This document shows, piece by piece, positions 1-7,901 of a stretch of 9,153 nt of DNA. Below the pieces are notes generated by a model that had not been told where the DNA came from, did not search any database, and saw only the letters and a program-made list of their open reading frames with translations. The stretch's first letter is position 1, and every line of letters starts with the position of its first letter. The position numbers and the translations under genes are program-made. This DNA is from an uncultured Clostridia bacterium. GTDB taxonomy: Bacteria > Bacillota > Clostridia > UBA1381. Location of the stretch: contig CAKSPW010000079.1 in assembly GCA_934486495.1 (NCBI GenBank), forward strand, positions 1 to 9,153. Reading direction: 5' to 3'.

Positions 1-1
1 G

Positions 2-103
2 CCGAGAGTTGAGTACACACTGACTAAAACAGGTTACAGCTTAAAACCCGTGCTTGACGCTATGGTTGCGTGGGGTACGGAATACAAAGAAAATTCAAAA
101 TAA
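2..103 (+). CDS. HxlR-family transcriptional regulator, C-terminal end (partial)
   Basis: Only the last 33 codons and the TAA stop are inside the window; the gene begins to the left. The visible peptide begins PRVEYTLTKTGYSLKPVLDA and continues MVAWGTEYKENSK. This matches the end of the HxlR winged-helix family: the 'P-RVEY-LT-G-L-PVL--M--WG' pattern covers the second strand of the wing and the C-terminal dimerisation helix. HxlR proteins are small cytoplasmic DNA-binding regulators of about 100-120 residues, often responding to redox or electrophile stress, but the N-terminal part, including any sensor cysteine, is not visible, so the signal cannot be inferred. It is transcribed toward the polysaccharide operon and ends at a hairpin terminator, so it is probably functionally unrelated to it. 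Family assignment is fairly secure despite the short fragment. Confidence 0.85.
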   Translation, partial: PRVEYTLTKTGYSLKPVLDAMVAWGTEYKENSK

Positions 104-110
104 TAAAATA

Positions 111-150
111 AGAGCAGATAATCGATAATGACTATCTGCTCTCGTTTTAC
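111..150. terminator. Rho-independent terminator between convergent genes, probably bidirectional
   Basis: A perfect 10-base inverted repeat, AGAGCAGATA at 111-120 and TATCTGCTCT at 133-142, encloses a 12-base loop. On the + strand it is followed by CGTTTTACACTTTTT, giving a T-rich tail for the HxlR-family gene that ends 8 bases earlier. On the minus strand the same stem is followed by TATTTTATTATTTT, a less regular T-rich tail, so it may also stop the operon that ends at 187. The stem is only moderately GC-rich. The + strand role is well supported; the minus strand role is inferred from convergent layout and lack of any other hairpin between 143 and 186. Confidence 0.8.
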
Positions 151-186
151 ACTTTTTGTCATGATGGATTTATCTCCACCTTGAGT

Positions 187-666
187 TTATTGTTTTATTG
201 AAAGAATTTCTCCCGATGTTGTTGCGTATTTTGTAGATACTCTATATCCTCTGCCGGCTCCGAGTTCGTTTTCTGCTGCATCGTAATACGTTCCGTTGAC
301 GCATTTCCCCTCAGCCTTAACGGTTACATACGCAGTGAATTTGTCGGGTTTTTCGGCAAACACACGAATACCGTTTGACTTCACTCCCGCTTTTTTATAA
401 GGCGCAGATGTAACCTCGGTTATTTCGCCTATTTTTACATTTTCCTTTTCGGAATAAACGTCGCCTTTTTTCTCAAGTGCCTTCAGCGTACATTCTCTTA
501 TATCGTCTACCTTAACAACATACGAAAATCCGTTTGCATTTTTTATGGTTTTTGCCTTTGTACCCGAAACTCTTACAAATATGCCGATAGCCAAAACTAT
601 AAGAACAACAAGCAAAAGCAAATCAATAATATTTATTTTACCGAAAATTTTTCCGTCTTTATTCAT
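187..666 (-). CDS. DUF4330 family single-pass membrane protein (copy 2 of a tandem pair)
   Basis: This 159-residue protein has a short charged N-terminus (MNKDGKIFGKINIIDLLLL), one strongly hydrophobic helix at about residues 13-32, and then a roughly 125-residue hydrophilic domain rich in alternating beta-like residues. The 'GKIFGKINIIDLL' start followed by one membrane segment is the recognisable signature of DUF4330 proteins, which have no established function. Positive residues before the helix and no cleavage site suggest a bitopic protein with the main domain outside the cell. The start is ATG with GGAGG at 676-680, 9 bases upstream. It is the last gene of the operon, 18 bases after a paralogue with the same layout (helix, strand region with 'AYVTV', C-terminal 'GRGY...GEILSI'). 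Its position after glycan genes suggests a role in cell-wall polymer export or assembly, which is inference. Confidence 0.85.
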   Translation of the reverse strand: MNKDGKIFGKINIIDLLLLVVLIVLAIGIFVRVSGTKAKTIKNANGFSYVVKVDDIRECTLKALEKKGDVYSEKENVKIGEITEVTSAPYKKAGVKSNGIRVFAEKPDKFTAYVTVKAEGKCVNGTYYDAAENELGAGRGYRVSTKYATTSGEILSIKQ

Positions 667-684
667 CTTAATCTACCTCCGCCG

Positions 685-1143
685 TTATTCCGCAATGTCT
701 ACTATATATCCGTTTACGCCATAGCCTCTGCCGGATATACTCTGACTTGCACCTACTCTTATATGCTGTCTTCCTATGTCATATCCCCATACGTTATCAG
801 CGGCGTCTGCCTCAACGGTTACATACACGTCTTTTTTCTCTTCCGTTGACTGCTGAACAAATTTTCCCTCCGATACGCTGAAAAATGAGCCCTCGGCAGG
901 CTTAACTTCAACGTTTGTCACACTTCCGTAAGCTTCTTCGGTCGGGTCTAAGAGGACATTGCTCTCAGGCGTAATGCTTTGAGCAACCTCGGGAGTCTGA
1001 TCGGCAACAATCACCGTATACACAACGTGCTTTGTATTCGATGTACCCCTCGTTTTTTTAAGCATAGATATGCCCAAAACACATACCAATATAATAGCGA
1101 CAATAATCAAAATATCGATTAATGTAATTTTAACTTTTTTCAT
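685..1143 (-). CDS. DUF4330 family single-pass membrane protein (copy 1 of a tandem pair)
   Basis: From the ATG at 1143 this is a 152-residue protein: MKKVKITLIDILII leads into one hydrophobic helix (about residues 7-27), a KK-TRG stop-transfer region, and an extracytoplasmic domain that ends GRGYGVNGYIVDIAE. It shares domain order and several blocks with the next gene, including a VYVTV strand and a terminal GRGY...G-I-DI block, so the two look like diverged tandem duplicates of DUF4330. An upstream in-frame GTG at 1158 would add five residues, but that GTG is inside the ribosome binding site AGTGAGG (1153-1159), which sits 9 bases before the ATG; ATG 1143 is therefore preferred. It follows the glycosyltransferase stop by 23 bases. 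Function is unknown; membrane topology and operon context suggest surface glycan assembly. Confidence 0.82.
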   Translation of the reverse strand: MKKVKITLIDILIIVAIILVCVLGISMLKKTRGTSNTKHVVYTVIVADQTPEVAQSITPESNVLLDPTEEAYGSVTNVEVKPAEGSFFSVSEGKFVQQSTEEKKDVYVTVEADAADNVWGYDIGRQHIRVGASQSISGRGYGVNGYIVDIAE

Positions 1144-1152
1144 ATATAAAAA

Positions 1153-1159
1153 CCTCACT
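1153..1159 (-). promoter_or_regulatory. Ribosome binding site that fixes the start of the first DUF4330 gene
   Basis: Read on the minus strand the site is AGTGAGG, 9 bases before ATG 1143. The alternative GTG start at 1158 lies inside this site and has no separate Shine-Dalgarno sequence at good spacing, so the shorter protein is favoured. Confidence 0.65.
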
Positions 1160-1166
1160 GTTCCGA

Positions 1167-2279
1167 TTATATATTCATAATCTTATCATAGAAATCCTCG
1201 GTCTGCTTCGTCATTGCGGCAGCGGTAAATTTCTCAGCAAAAATCTTTTTGGAGTTTTCGCTCATTTTCCTGTAAAGCTCATCATTTTGCAAAAGCTTTT
1301 TCACTCCGTCTGCAAGCACAGCGGCATTCTGCTTAGGCACAAGGAATCCGTTATTACCGTCCGATATTACGCCGGGGTTACCTCCGAAATCCGATACGAC
1401 AGCCGGTATTCCCAAACTCATGCCCTCCAAAAGTGCAAGGCTTGTTGCCTCCGTTCCGTATGACGCATTGCACTGTATATCCGTTATACTCATAAGCGCA
1501 TCAACATCTTTTATAAAGCCCGTAAAAAGTATGTCGTCCTCACGTCCGATACTTTTGACGTGTTCCTTTAAATGCTCCTCATATGAGCCTGTTCCGGCTA
1601 TAACAAACTTTGCTTTAATACCCTCTTTAAGAAGAATATCGGCAGCGTCTATAAAATAATCATGACCTTTTATATCCTCAAGTCTTGCAACAATTGAAAC
1701 AACCTTACAGCCGTCGGGAATATTAAAGCGTTCTCTTGCCTTTTTCTTCTCCTCGGCTGTTTTTTCGCTAAGACCCTTAACACCGTTTAATATAACGGTA
1801 ATCTTCGATTCATCAACGCCCGTATCTGTGAGGTTTTCCTTTGCCGCTTCGGCAACCGCAATAATTCCATCGGAGAAATAATTGTTTACCGCACCGTTTA
1901 TCGCCTTACCGATACCCTGCGATATTTTCTTCGGCGGCGGGAATACGCTGTGACGTGTATACACAACATGACTTCCTGCAAAGCGTGCCGCAATACGTGC
2001 TGACATTGACGCATGTGCATGAACAATATCCGGTTTTTCCCTTCTGATAATCCTGTAAAGCGAACCGATAACCTTCAAATCGAGCGATTTATCGGCTATC
2101 CCGTCAACCTCGATAATATCAACGCCCAAAACCTCGATGTGCGGCTTTAAAAGACTGTTTTTAGGCAAGATTACTTTCATTTCATATCGGCTTCTGTCGT
2201 ATTCGGACAAAAGAGTGAGCAGGCATTTACCCGCACCGCCGATATTCGTATCGCTTGAAACCTCAATTATTTTCTTCAT
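1167..2279 (-). CDS. GT4-family glycosyltransferase (GT-B fold)
   Basis: This 370-residue cytoplasmic or membrane-associated enzyme probably transfers a sugar from a nucleotide-sugar donor to a lipid-linked glycan. The N-terminal Rossmann-like domain opens with MKKIIEVSSDTNIGGAGK, with the glycine-rich acceptor-side loop GGAGK at 14-18, and contains PDIVHAHAS near 83-91. The C-terminal donor domain starts near residue 190: VARLEDIKG supplies the usual donor-phosphate Arg199 and Lys204, and the retaining GT4 E-x7-E motif is intact (Glu277 and Glu285 in EATSLALLE), followed by the donor-loop GNPGVI. Length is typical of GT4. The ATG has a very strong site, AAGGAGG at 2286-2292, 6 bases upstream, lying inside the end of the preceding gene, which it overlaps by 17 bases. 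Sugar and linkage cannot be told from the sequence. Confidence 0.9.
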   Translation of the reverse strand: MKKIIEVSSDTNIGGAGKCLLTLLSEYDRSRYEMKVILPKNSLLKPHIEVLGVDIIEVDGIADKSLDLKVIGSLYRIIRREKPDIVHAHASMSARIAARFAGSHVVYTRHSVFPPPKKISQGIGKAINGAVNNYFSDGIIAVAEAAKENLTDTGVDESKITVILNGVKGLSEKTAEEKKKARERFNIPDGCKVVSIVARLEDIKGHDYFIDAADILLKEGIKAKFVIAGTGSYEEHLKEHVKSIGREDDILFTGFIKDVDALMSITDIQCNASYGTEATSLALLEGMSLGIPAVVSDFGGNPGVISDGNNGFLVPKQNAAVLADGVKKLLQNDELYRKMSENSKKIFAEKFTAAAMTKQTEDFYDKIMNI

Positions 2280-4167
2280 TAAGTGCCTCCTTATTGCTTA
2301 TTGCTCCCACCGCACTGCCGAGTGCGAGAATAACAAAGAATATACCCATAACACGATAATTGTAAAACGTATAGTCAAACATACTCTGAACAAGGAAACC
2401 GAGAACTCCTGCCGCAAGCGCATATGACACACTGCCGGCTTCTCTTGAACGTGTTCCTGTGTTAATACAATCCTTAAAGAATAAAATCATAATCGCACCG
2501 AAGCACAAAAGTCCCGATATTCCCGATTCGACAACAAGCTGCAAATAAAGATTATGCGAATGCGGTGCAACAATCCCGACATATGAATAGTACGGATAGA
2601 TTGTCCTAAACGCCTTTTCACCAAGTCCTATTCCGCCTATCCAAAAGTCTTTAAGCATCAAAATCGTGCCGAGCCATATATAAACTCTGTACGATGTGGA
2701 CGAGTCGGACATATTCCCGACAGACATAAATCTGTTTATAATCGTTTCGGGAAGTACAAACGGCAACAAAACAAGCGCAAACGGCAACAGCTTCCAAAGC
2801 TCGCTTTTATAATACGTAACAAGTACAAACGCACTTACGAAAAATCCTATCCAGCAGCCTCGCGACTGAGTCAGGACCAAGCAAAACAGCATTGCAAGAG
2901 TCATGAGCGCATACACGATTTTTTGCCATACTCCCTTTGCATACTCTATCGTGCAAAGCACACCCATCGGAAGCGCCAAAATCAGGTACTCACCGAGTAC
3001 ATTAGGATTTGCAAGCGTAGAATACACACGCATGGTAGCGTCCTCAAACATTTCCGTGTCTATCCACGCGTTCTTTGTTGTCCAGCCGAACATATACTGC
3101 ATTATACCGTATACCGCAACAATCGCTCCGCTTACAACAAAAAACTTTATCGCCGTTTTTAAAACAGATTTTGAATTTACTTCATTTATAACCGCAAAAT
3201 AAAACGCAATAAATATTAAATACATTCCGAACACTGCCACACTGCCGCCCCTTGAATATGAGAACAGCACCGATATGAAAAGCACAAGCAAAAATGCCAA
3301 AATCGAATAGCCGAGTCTGTCGCATTTAATTTTGTAATCTCCCCTGTACGCCTTTTGAACAAGTGATGCGCAGATTGACAAAACGCAAAGTCCGACAACA
3401 GCCATTGTTGGAAGAATCGGAGCGAAAAATATTGATAAAATAATTCCGAATTTCGGATAAAACATTATAAGAATTATTCCGAAAACAGCAACCGGAAATG
3501 CCAAAAGCAAAGGATTTATCACGCCTGCCAAGCCTCCGACAACGCCTGCCGCCACAGCCGATAAAACGGTATACAAATACGGCACGGAAAATGTCGGCGG
3601 AATAAAGCTGACATCTGAAAATCCGAGACTTGCCTTTATAAATCGGACAAATACACTGCCGTCTATGTGTTTTGACAGCCTTACCTTTACAAACGAAAGT
3701 GCCAAACCAAAAGCGGCGGCAATAAAATATATTTTCGTACGACCGCCGAAAATGAGTGACAGCACACCCTTTACGGCACATTCCGAAAAAAGCATCAGTC
3801 CGAAAAAGCTTATGTTAAGACTTAAAAATCCGTTCACATACCCCTTTGCAAGCTCCGATAACGTGCTGTTTTTTGAGAACGAGCGCACATATGCGGATAC
3901 TGCCTTTAAAATGTACGATATTATAAAAACGGGTAATCCGAGTATTCTGCAAAACACACTCGACTTGCAGATTTCCGCATCCGATTGGCTCTTTAAAGCG
4001 GCTATTATACTGCTTTCTTTAAACGAATTTCTGAAATACAAATGTATTTTTGTAAGTATACCCCACAACACGCTGCCCGAAAACAAATCCTCGGTACGCT
4101 TTGCAAGAGTTTTAAAGCTTGAAAAAGTCAAAATATCAACCAGCCTTTCTTTTAAAAAGTCCGACAA
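2263..4167 (-). CDS. Wzy/O-antigen ligase-like polytopic membrane protein
   Basis: This is a large integral membrane protein (634 residues from the first TTG) with about 12-14 hydrophobic segments after an N-terminal region of roughly 70 mostly non-membrane residues. The Wzy_C/WaaL signature is visible: LVLTQSRGCWIG in a membrane helix near residue 440, then a large outside loop with GIGLGEKAF and PHSHNLYLQLVVESG (His536 and His538), followed by two or three closing helices. Such proteins polymerise lipid-linked glycan repeats or transfer a finished glycan to an acceptor at the outer membrane face. Here it sits between a flippase-family gene and a glycosyltransferase, so polymerase or wall-glycan ligase roles are both possible. 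The start is uncertain: TTG 4167 overlaps the previous gene by 32 bases, while TTG 4131 lies 4 bases beyond that gene's stop and 12 bases after GAAAGG, giving 622 residues. Confidence 0.88.
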   Translation of the reverse strand: MSDFLKERLVDILTFSSFKTLAKRTEDLFSGSVLWGILTKIHLYFRNSFKESSIIAALKSQSDAEICKSSVFCRILGLPVFIISYILKAVSAYVRSFSKNSTLSELAKGYVNGFLSLNISFFGLMLFSECAVKGVLSLIFGGRTKIYFIAAAFGLALSFVKVRLSKHIDGSVFVRFIKASLGFSDVSFIPPTFSVPYLYTVLSAVAAGVVGGLAGVINPLLLAFPVAVFGIILIMFYPKFGIILSIFFAPILPTMAVVGLCVLSICASLVQKAYRGDYKIKCDRLGYSILAFLLVLFISVLFSYSRGGSVAVFGMYLIFIAFYFAVINEVNSKSVLKTAIKFFVVSGAIVAVYGIMQYMFGWTTKNAWIDTEMFEDATMRVYSTLANPNVLGEYLILALPMGVLCTIEYAKGVWQKIVYALMTLAMLFCLVLTQSRGCWIGFFVSAFVLVTYYKSELWKLLPFALVLLPFVLPETIINRFMSVGNMSDSSTSYRVYIWLGTILMLKDFWIGGIGLGEKAFRTIYPYYSYVGIVAPHSHNLYLQLVVESGISGLLCFGAIMILFFKDCINTGTRSREAGSVSYALAAGVLGFLVQSMFDYTFYNYRVMGIFFVILALGSAVGAISNKEALNEENN

Positions 4168-5665
4168 CCAAATCGATTTTAAGTATTATACTCATTACCG
4201 AATAAACAACGACTCCGACCGCCGCACAAATACCGAGAAGCGCAATTTTGCCGAGCATATCGGTATAAAGCAAGTCGCCGACAAGGTTGTAAACCGCATA
4301 CACAGCCAAAGCCATTACAGCAGAGCTTATAACGATTTTAAAAATTGTAACAAAATCGGATTTATCGAGCAGCTTTTTATCCCTTAAGGAAAATGCGTTA
4401 AGCAAGCTGTTGCATATACTCCCCAAAGCCGCCGCAAGCGCAAGTCCCGGGGTTTTCAAAACGGAAAACAGCGCATATGCAAACCCTATATTTACAAACA
4501 TACTGATTATTGAATTTCTCATCGGTGTTCTTGAATTTTTCATCGAGAAGAAATATTTGCTTAAAACCTCGTTAATTGCAAGGCCGAGCATTCCTATACT
4601 GTAACACGAAAGCGCAAGAGAAACATTTCTTACATTTTCGGAGCTGAATTTGTTATGCTCGTATATTACGCTCGTTATAGGTTTTGATAAGATTATAACT
4701 CCGACGGTAAGCGGAAGTATTATAAGAAACATCGTCTTAAGACTCACCGCAATAAGCTTTTTTGCTTCCTCATCATCATGACGTGCATTTGCCTTTGCCG
4801 CCTTTGGAAACACGAGATTTGTAACAACGAATGAAAAAACACCCGTCATCACAACATAAAGCCTGTTTGCATATTCAAGCGTTGCCGGCGCACCGTTTAT
4901 TCCCGACGCTATACGTGAATTGATTATGGAATAAAGCGGCTGAATCCATGTGCTTACAAGCATCGGCAGTGCCAGCATAAGTGCTGCCTTGATATTTTTA
5001 TCGCAAAACGCCAAAGACGGTCTGAATCTAAAACCGAGCTTTATAAGCGACGGCACCTGCACAACCACCTGCAAGCTCCATGCGACAACCATTGTATACG
5101 CAAGCCCGGTTATACCGAATTTATCGGAAAACAACGGGAAATACGCAATTATTGCAAGATTTGAAACAAGGCTTATTATCGACGGAATATTAAACTCTCC
5201 GTACGACTGAAGAACTCCGACAAACGAAAACGCAAGTCCCGTAAAAATTATCATCGGGAACATAATCGCAGAAAGCCTTGCCGCAAGCTCATGCTTCTCG
5301 CCCGTAAATCCCGGTGCCAAAAGCGATATCAGTCCGTTTGAGAAAATCATGCCGAGTGCCGCAATAACCGCTGCGGTAAAAAGTATAAGCGTTATAAACT
5401 TACCTGCAAAACGTTTTGCCTCATCCTCACCGCCATCTTCTCTTACAGCAGCAAAAATAGGTATAAACGATGCCGATATAACGCCGCCTATAACAATGTC
5501 AAAAAGCATTGTCGGAAGCTTTGACGCTGTCATAAATGCGTCCGCCTCCATGCCTGCCGCAAAATGACCCGCAATCATAGAATCACGCACCAGTCCGCAC
5601 GCCTTTGCCAAAAGAGTGGCAAGCGCCATAAATCCGGCGGTTTTTATCATTTTATTATCCTTCAA
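4136..5665 (-). CDS. murJ: MurJ/MviN-family lipid-linked glycan flippase
   Basis: The 509-residue protein has the length and 14-helix profile of the MurJ branch of the MOP exporter superfamily, which moves lipid II across the cytoplasmic membrane. The first helix region reads MALATLLAKACGLVRD, followed by GMEADAF and KLPTMLFD. Arg27, Asp42 and Arg268 (in ANRLYVV) fall about where the central-cavity charges Arg24, Asp39 and Arg270 of E. coli MurJ lie; the position corresponding to Arg52 seems less clear. FPKAAKA and RTPM loops are also typical. The start may be TTG 5665 (AAAGGAG 11 bases before) or ATG 5650 (AAGGA 7 bases before); both are plausible and differ by five residues. It begins 3 bases after csaB and probably shares its translation. 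Because no separate Wzx is visible, it could serve lipid II, the operon's own glycan, or both. Confidence 0.92.
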   Translation of the reverse strand: MKDNKMIKTAGFMALATLLAKACGLVRDSMIAGHFAAGMEADAFMTASKLPTMLFDIVIGGVISASFIPIFAAVREDGGEDEAKRFAGKFITLILFTAAVIAALGMIFSNGLISLLAPGFTGEKHELAARLSAIMFPMIIFTGLAFSFVGVLQSYGEFNIPSIISLVSNLAIIAYFPLFSDKFGITGLAYTMVVAWSLQVVVQVPSLIKLGFRFRPSLAFCDKNIKAALMLALPMLVSTWIQPLYSIINSRIASGINGAPATLEYANRLYVVMTGVFSFVVTNLVFPKAAKANARHDDEEAKKLIAVSLKTMFLIILPLTVGVIILSKPITSVIYEHNKFSSENVRNVSLALSCYSIGMLGLAINEVLSKYFFSMKNSRTPMRNSIISMFVNIGFAYALFSVLKTPGLALAAALGSICNSLLNAFSLRDKKLLDKSDFVTIFKIVISSAVMALAVYAVYNLVGDLLYTDMLGKIALLGICAAVGVVVYSVMSIILKIDLVVGLFKRKAG

Positions 5666-5668
5666 GTA

Positions 5669-6754
5669 CTATATCTCTCCTTTGTAAAGCCGATATGCCT
5701 TTTCAATATTTTCCCCGGACAGTCCCTTAAGCTTTTCTCTTTCGTTCATAAGGGATTTTTCGCGAGCGTCAAGGCTTTCCATACACTCGTCTATAAGCCG
5801 TTTCAAGCTATCGTCCGTTAAATTATTAATATCAATATACAAATCCTGACGTGCATACTCCATAAAGCCGCTAACCTTCGGGTCGTACACAATTCCGATA
5901 ACGGGTACAGCACCGCAGGCGGCATAAATGAGCATATGAAGCCGCATTCCGATACACAGATCCGAATGTGCAACAAGCGATAAAACCTCCGCAACAGAAA
6001 GCTTTTCTTTTATAATAACGGCACTTTCCGTCATGTTGTTTACTATTTTTTCCGAAATTTCAGTATCTCTTTGCTGAAGCGGCAAAAGAACGGGCATTTT
6101 ACCGTATTTTTCTTTTGCATAATCGAGTGCTGAGGAAACCGCACGTGCAAACTCTTCCTCATTCATCTCTTTAACCGTTCTCACCGATACGCACATTACA
6201 TTTTTCAGATTGTATTTTTCTATTAAGTTATCAATATTTTCTTTATTATCAAGCATAAAGACGGGGTCGGCAGTTAAAAAAATCTCCGGTCCGCTAACGC
6301 CGAGTTTTTTAAGCTCATGATATGATTTTTCGTCACGAACGGTAATCACATCTGTTTTTGAAAGAACTTTTTTAACTCTTATTCTGTTTTTTTCTTTTGT
6401 TACAGGGCCTATTCCGTTAGCGTAAAGCATAACTTTTTTGCCGAGCAGCTTTGCAAAGCGTATAAGCGACAAATAGTAAATAAGCGATTTTGTACTTGTT
6501 CCGTCCTGAATAAGCGTACCGCCTCCCGAAACGAAAAGGCGTGCCTTTACAAAGTGATATACAAGAGAAAAAGGATTTAATCTGTTTGCGGCATTAACTC
6601 CGTATATCCTTTTTGTTTCGGACGGATTTGCGGAAAGCACGGTAATATATTTTTTAAGACCCTTGCTTTGAAAATCGTTTATTATCGAAAGCAAAAGCGC
6701 ATCATCACCGCTGTTTCCGAAGCCGTAATATCCGGAAATTAAAATTTCTTTCAT
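5669..6754 (-). CDS. csaB: Polysaccharide pyruvyl transferase, CsaB-like
   Basis: The 361-residue protein belongs to the polysaccharide pyruvyl transferase family, which uses phosphoenolpyruvate to place pyruvate ketals on glycan sugars in the cytoplasm. Signature blocks are present in order: ISGYYGFGNSGDDALL (7-21), VSGGGTLIQDGTS (75-87), YANGIGPV (111-118), a DPVF strand at 163-166, and GMRLHMLIYAA beginning at 269. The GYYGFGN-GD start and GMRLH block are characteristic of CsaB, which in Bacillus anthracis modifies the secondary wall polymer that binds SLH domains of S-layer proteins. Length matches the family. The ATG shares four bases (ATGA) with the stop of the upstream glycosyltransferase, and the gene ends 3 bases before the murJ start. 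Family is certain; the exact glycan target and the S-layer link are inferred. Confidence 0.92.
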   Translation of the reverse strand: MKEILISGYYGFGNSGDDALLLSIINDFQSKGLKKYITVLSANPSETKRIYGVNAANRLNPFSLVYHFVKARLFVSGGGTLIQDGTSTKSLIYYLSLIRFAKLLGKKVMLYANGIGPVTKEKNRIRVKKVLSKTDVITVRDEKSYHELKKLGVSGPEIFLTADPVFMLDNKENIDNLIEKYNLKNVMCVSVRTVKEMNEEEFARAVSSALDYAKEKYGKMPVLLPLQQRDTEISEKIVNNMTESAVIIKEKLSVAEVLSLVAHSDLCIGMRLHMLIYAACGAVPVIGIVYDPKVSGFMEYARQDLYIDINNLTDDSLKRLIDECMESLDAREKSLMNEREKLKGLSGENIEKAYRLYKGEI

Positions 6755-7890
6755 ATACTGCTCTTTTCCTCTAATAAGCTGTCGTATGCCGCAACACAGT
6801 CATTAGTCATCTTCTCAACCGAATAGTATTTTCTCACAACCTCGCCCGAATACTCCGAAAGCCTGCGCTTTTCCTCATCGGACATATTGTAGTATCGCAT
6901 AATTTCGCTGTACAGGCGCACAGATGTTGTTTCCTCACAGCCTCTGCAGCAGAAATTTGTTTTAATGCCTATATCAAGCTTGTCCTCGCCGAAAAGGCCG
7001 ATAAAGCCTTCATTTCCCGCAATTACGGTATTTTTACCTTCCGCCATTGCCTCAAGCGCCGCACGGCTAACTCCGACAAACATATCTCCGCAGGCAACCA
7101 TTTTATTTATATCGGTTCTTGCACCGGCAAGCTTTACAATCTCTTTTCCTATCTTTTCGTTTACCGTTTTTGCCATACTGCGAGCGTTTTCCTCATCATT
7201 TCCGCCGCCGACAACAAGCACCTTAAGATTAGGTATCTTCTCATAAAGCTTAGGTGTGATTTCTATAAGCTGTTTTGACGCAAGACTTCTGTCCTCGTCC
7301 ATACGGCTAACGGCGCTTATGCAAAAATCGTTTTCCTCAATCCCAAACTCGTCCATAACATCGTCGCAAAATGTATCGGGTGAAAACTTTTCCGGGTCGA
7401 TACCGTTTATCGTAACGAATATATTTTTTTCGGGTATTGCATAGTTATCAATCAAATACTTTTTAATATCGTCGCTTACCGCAACCGTTCTCTCTCCCCA
7501 ATCGGTTATATACTTAAGACCGTACTTTGTTGTAAATACCCAGTGTGCCGTTGTAACAAACGGAAATTTCATTTTCTTTCTGAGCTTGCCGAGTATGAAA
7601 GAAGGTATTCTCGCATGGGAGTGAACAATATCTATTTTTTCATCTCTGATTATTTTTTCAAGCTGTCTGTACGACTTAAAAACATTGAGCGGATTTTTAT
7701 TTTGCAGCGGAACCTTATAGTGCTTTATTCCGCTTTCGGCAAGTTCCGCAACGTATGAACCGCCGTTTGAAGCAATAATTACTTCGTATCCTCGTCTTTT
7801 AAGCTCCTTTGCAAGCTCAACAACGTGCGTTTCAGCACCGCCGATATTCAGCTTCATAAGCGCAAGTAAAATTCTTGTACCCTTTTTCAA
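6751..7890 (-). CDS. GT4-like glycosyltransferase, first gene of the polysaccharide operon
   Basis: From TTG 7890 this encodes 379 residues with a GT-B fold. The N-terminal half starts KKGTRILLALMKLNIGGAET, the usual first strand and GGAET loop, with DIVHSHAR and an AVSDDIKKYL linker. The donor half contains SAVSRMDEDRSLASKQLIE (donor-phosphate Arg and Lys), VLVVGGG and GVSRAALEAMAEG. Only the second Glu of the usual E-x7-E motif is obvious; the first is Phe. A CCRGC cluster lies near the C-terminus. The frame stays open upstream to a Met codon at 7968, but those 26 codons contain a strong promoter (-10 at 7933-7938), so they are probably not translated. TTG 7890 has GGAAGGA 11 bases upstream and gives the normal family N-terminus. 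It likely adds a sugar to the lipid-linked precursor modified by the adjacent CsaB-like enzyme. Confidence 0.87.
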   Translation of the reverse strand: MKKGTRILLALMKLNIGGAETHVVELAKELKRRGYEVIIASNGGSYVAELAESGIKHYKVPLQNKNPLNVFKSYRQLEKIIRDEKIDIVHSHARIPSFILGKLRKKMKFPFVTTAHWVFTTKYGLKYITDWGERTVAVSDDIKKYLIDNYAIPEKNIFVTINGIDPEKFSPDTFCDDVMDEFGIEENDFCISAVSRMDEDRSLASKQLIEITPKLYEKIPNLKVLVVGGGNDEENARSMAKTVNEKIGKEIVKLAGARTDINKMVACGDMFVGVSRAALEAMAEGKNTVIAGNEGFIGLFGEDKLDIGIKTNFCCRGCEETTSVRLYSEIMRYYNMSDEEKRRLSEYSGEVVRKYYSVEKMTNDCVAAYDSLLEEKSSI

Positions 7891-7901
7891 AAAAATACAC
7901 G

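Noticed and set aside
143..186. Possible small gene or regulatory RNA in the gap after the hairpin
   Set aside because: The stretch is only 44 bases, with no start codon and binding site pair and no second hairpin; it is best seen as a spacer between convergent genes.
3326..3781. 151-codon minus-strand frame inside the ligase-like gene
   Set aside because: Its peptide is rich in Cys, Arg and aromatic residues, typical of an out-of-frame reading of a membrane-protein gene. No domain is recognisable.
4180..4200. TATAAT-like -10 element on the minus strand near the end of murJ
   Set aside because: No acceptable -35 lies 16-18 bases upstream, and the hexamer is explained by codons for hydrophobic residues in murJ.
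3665..4387. 240-codon open frame on the + strand
   Set aside because: It lies antisense to the ligase-like gene and the end of murJ, has no recognisable domain and no convincing ribosome binding site. Both minus-strand genes have clear family signatures.
5564..5821. + strand open frame across the csaB-murJ junction
   Set aside because: It is antisense to two well-supported genes, with no family resemblance and no promoter in front.
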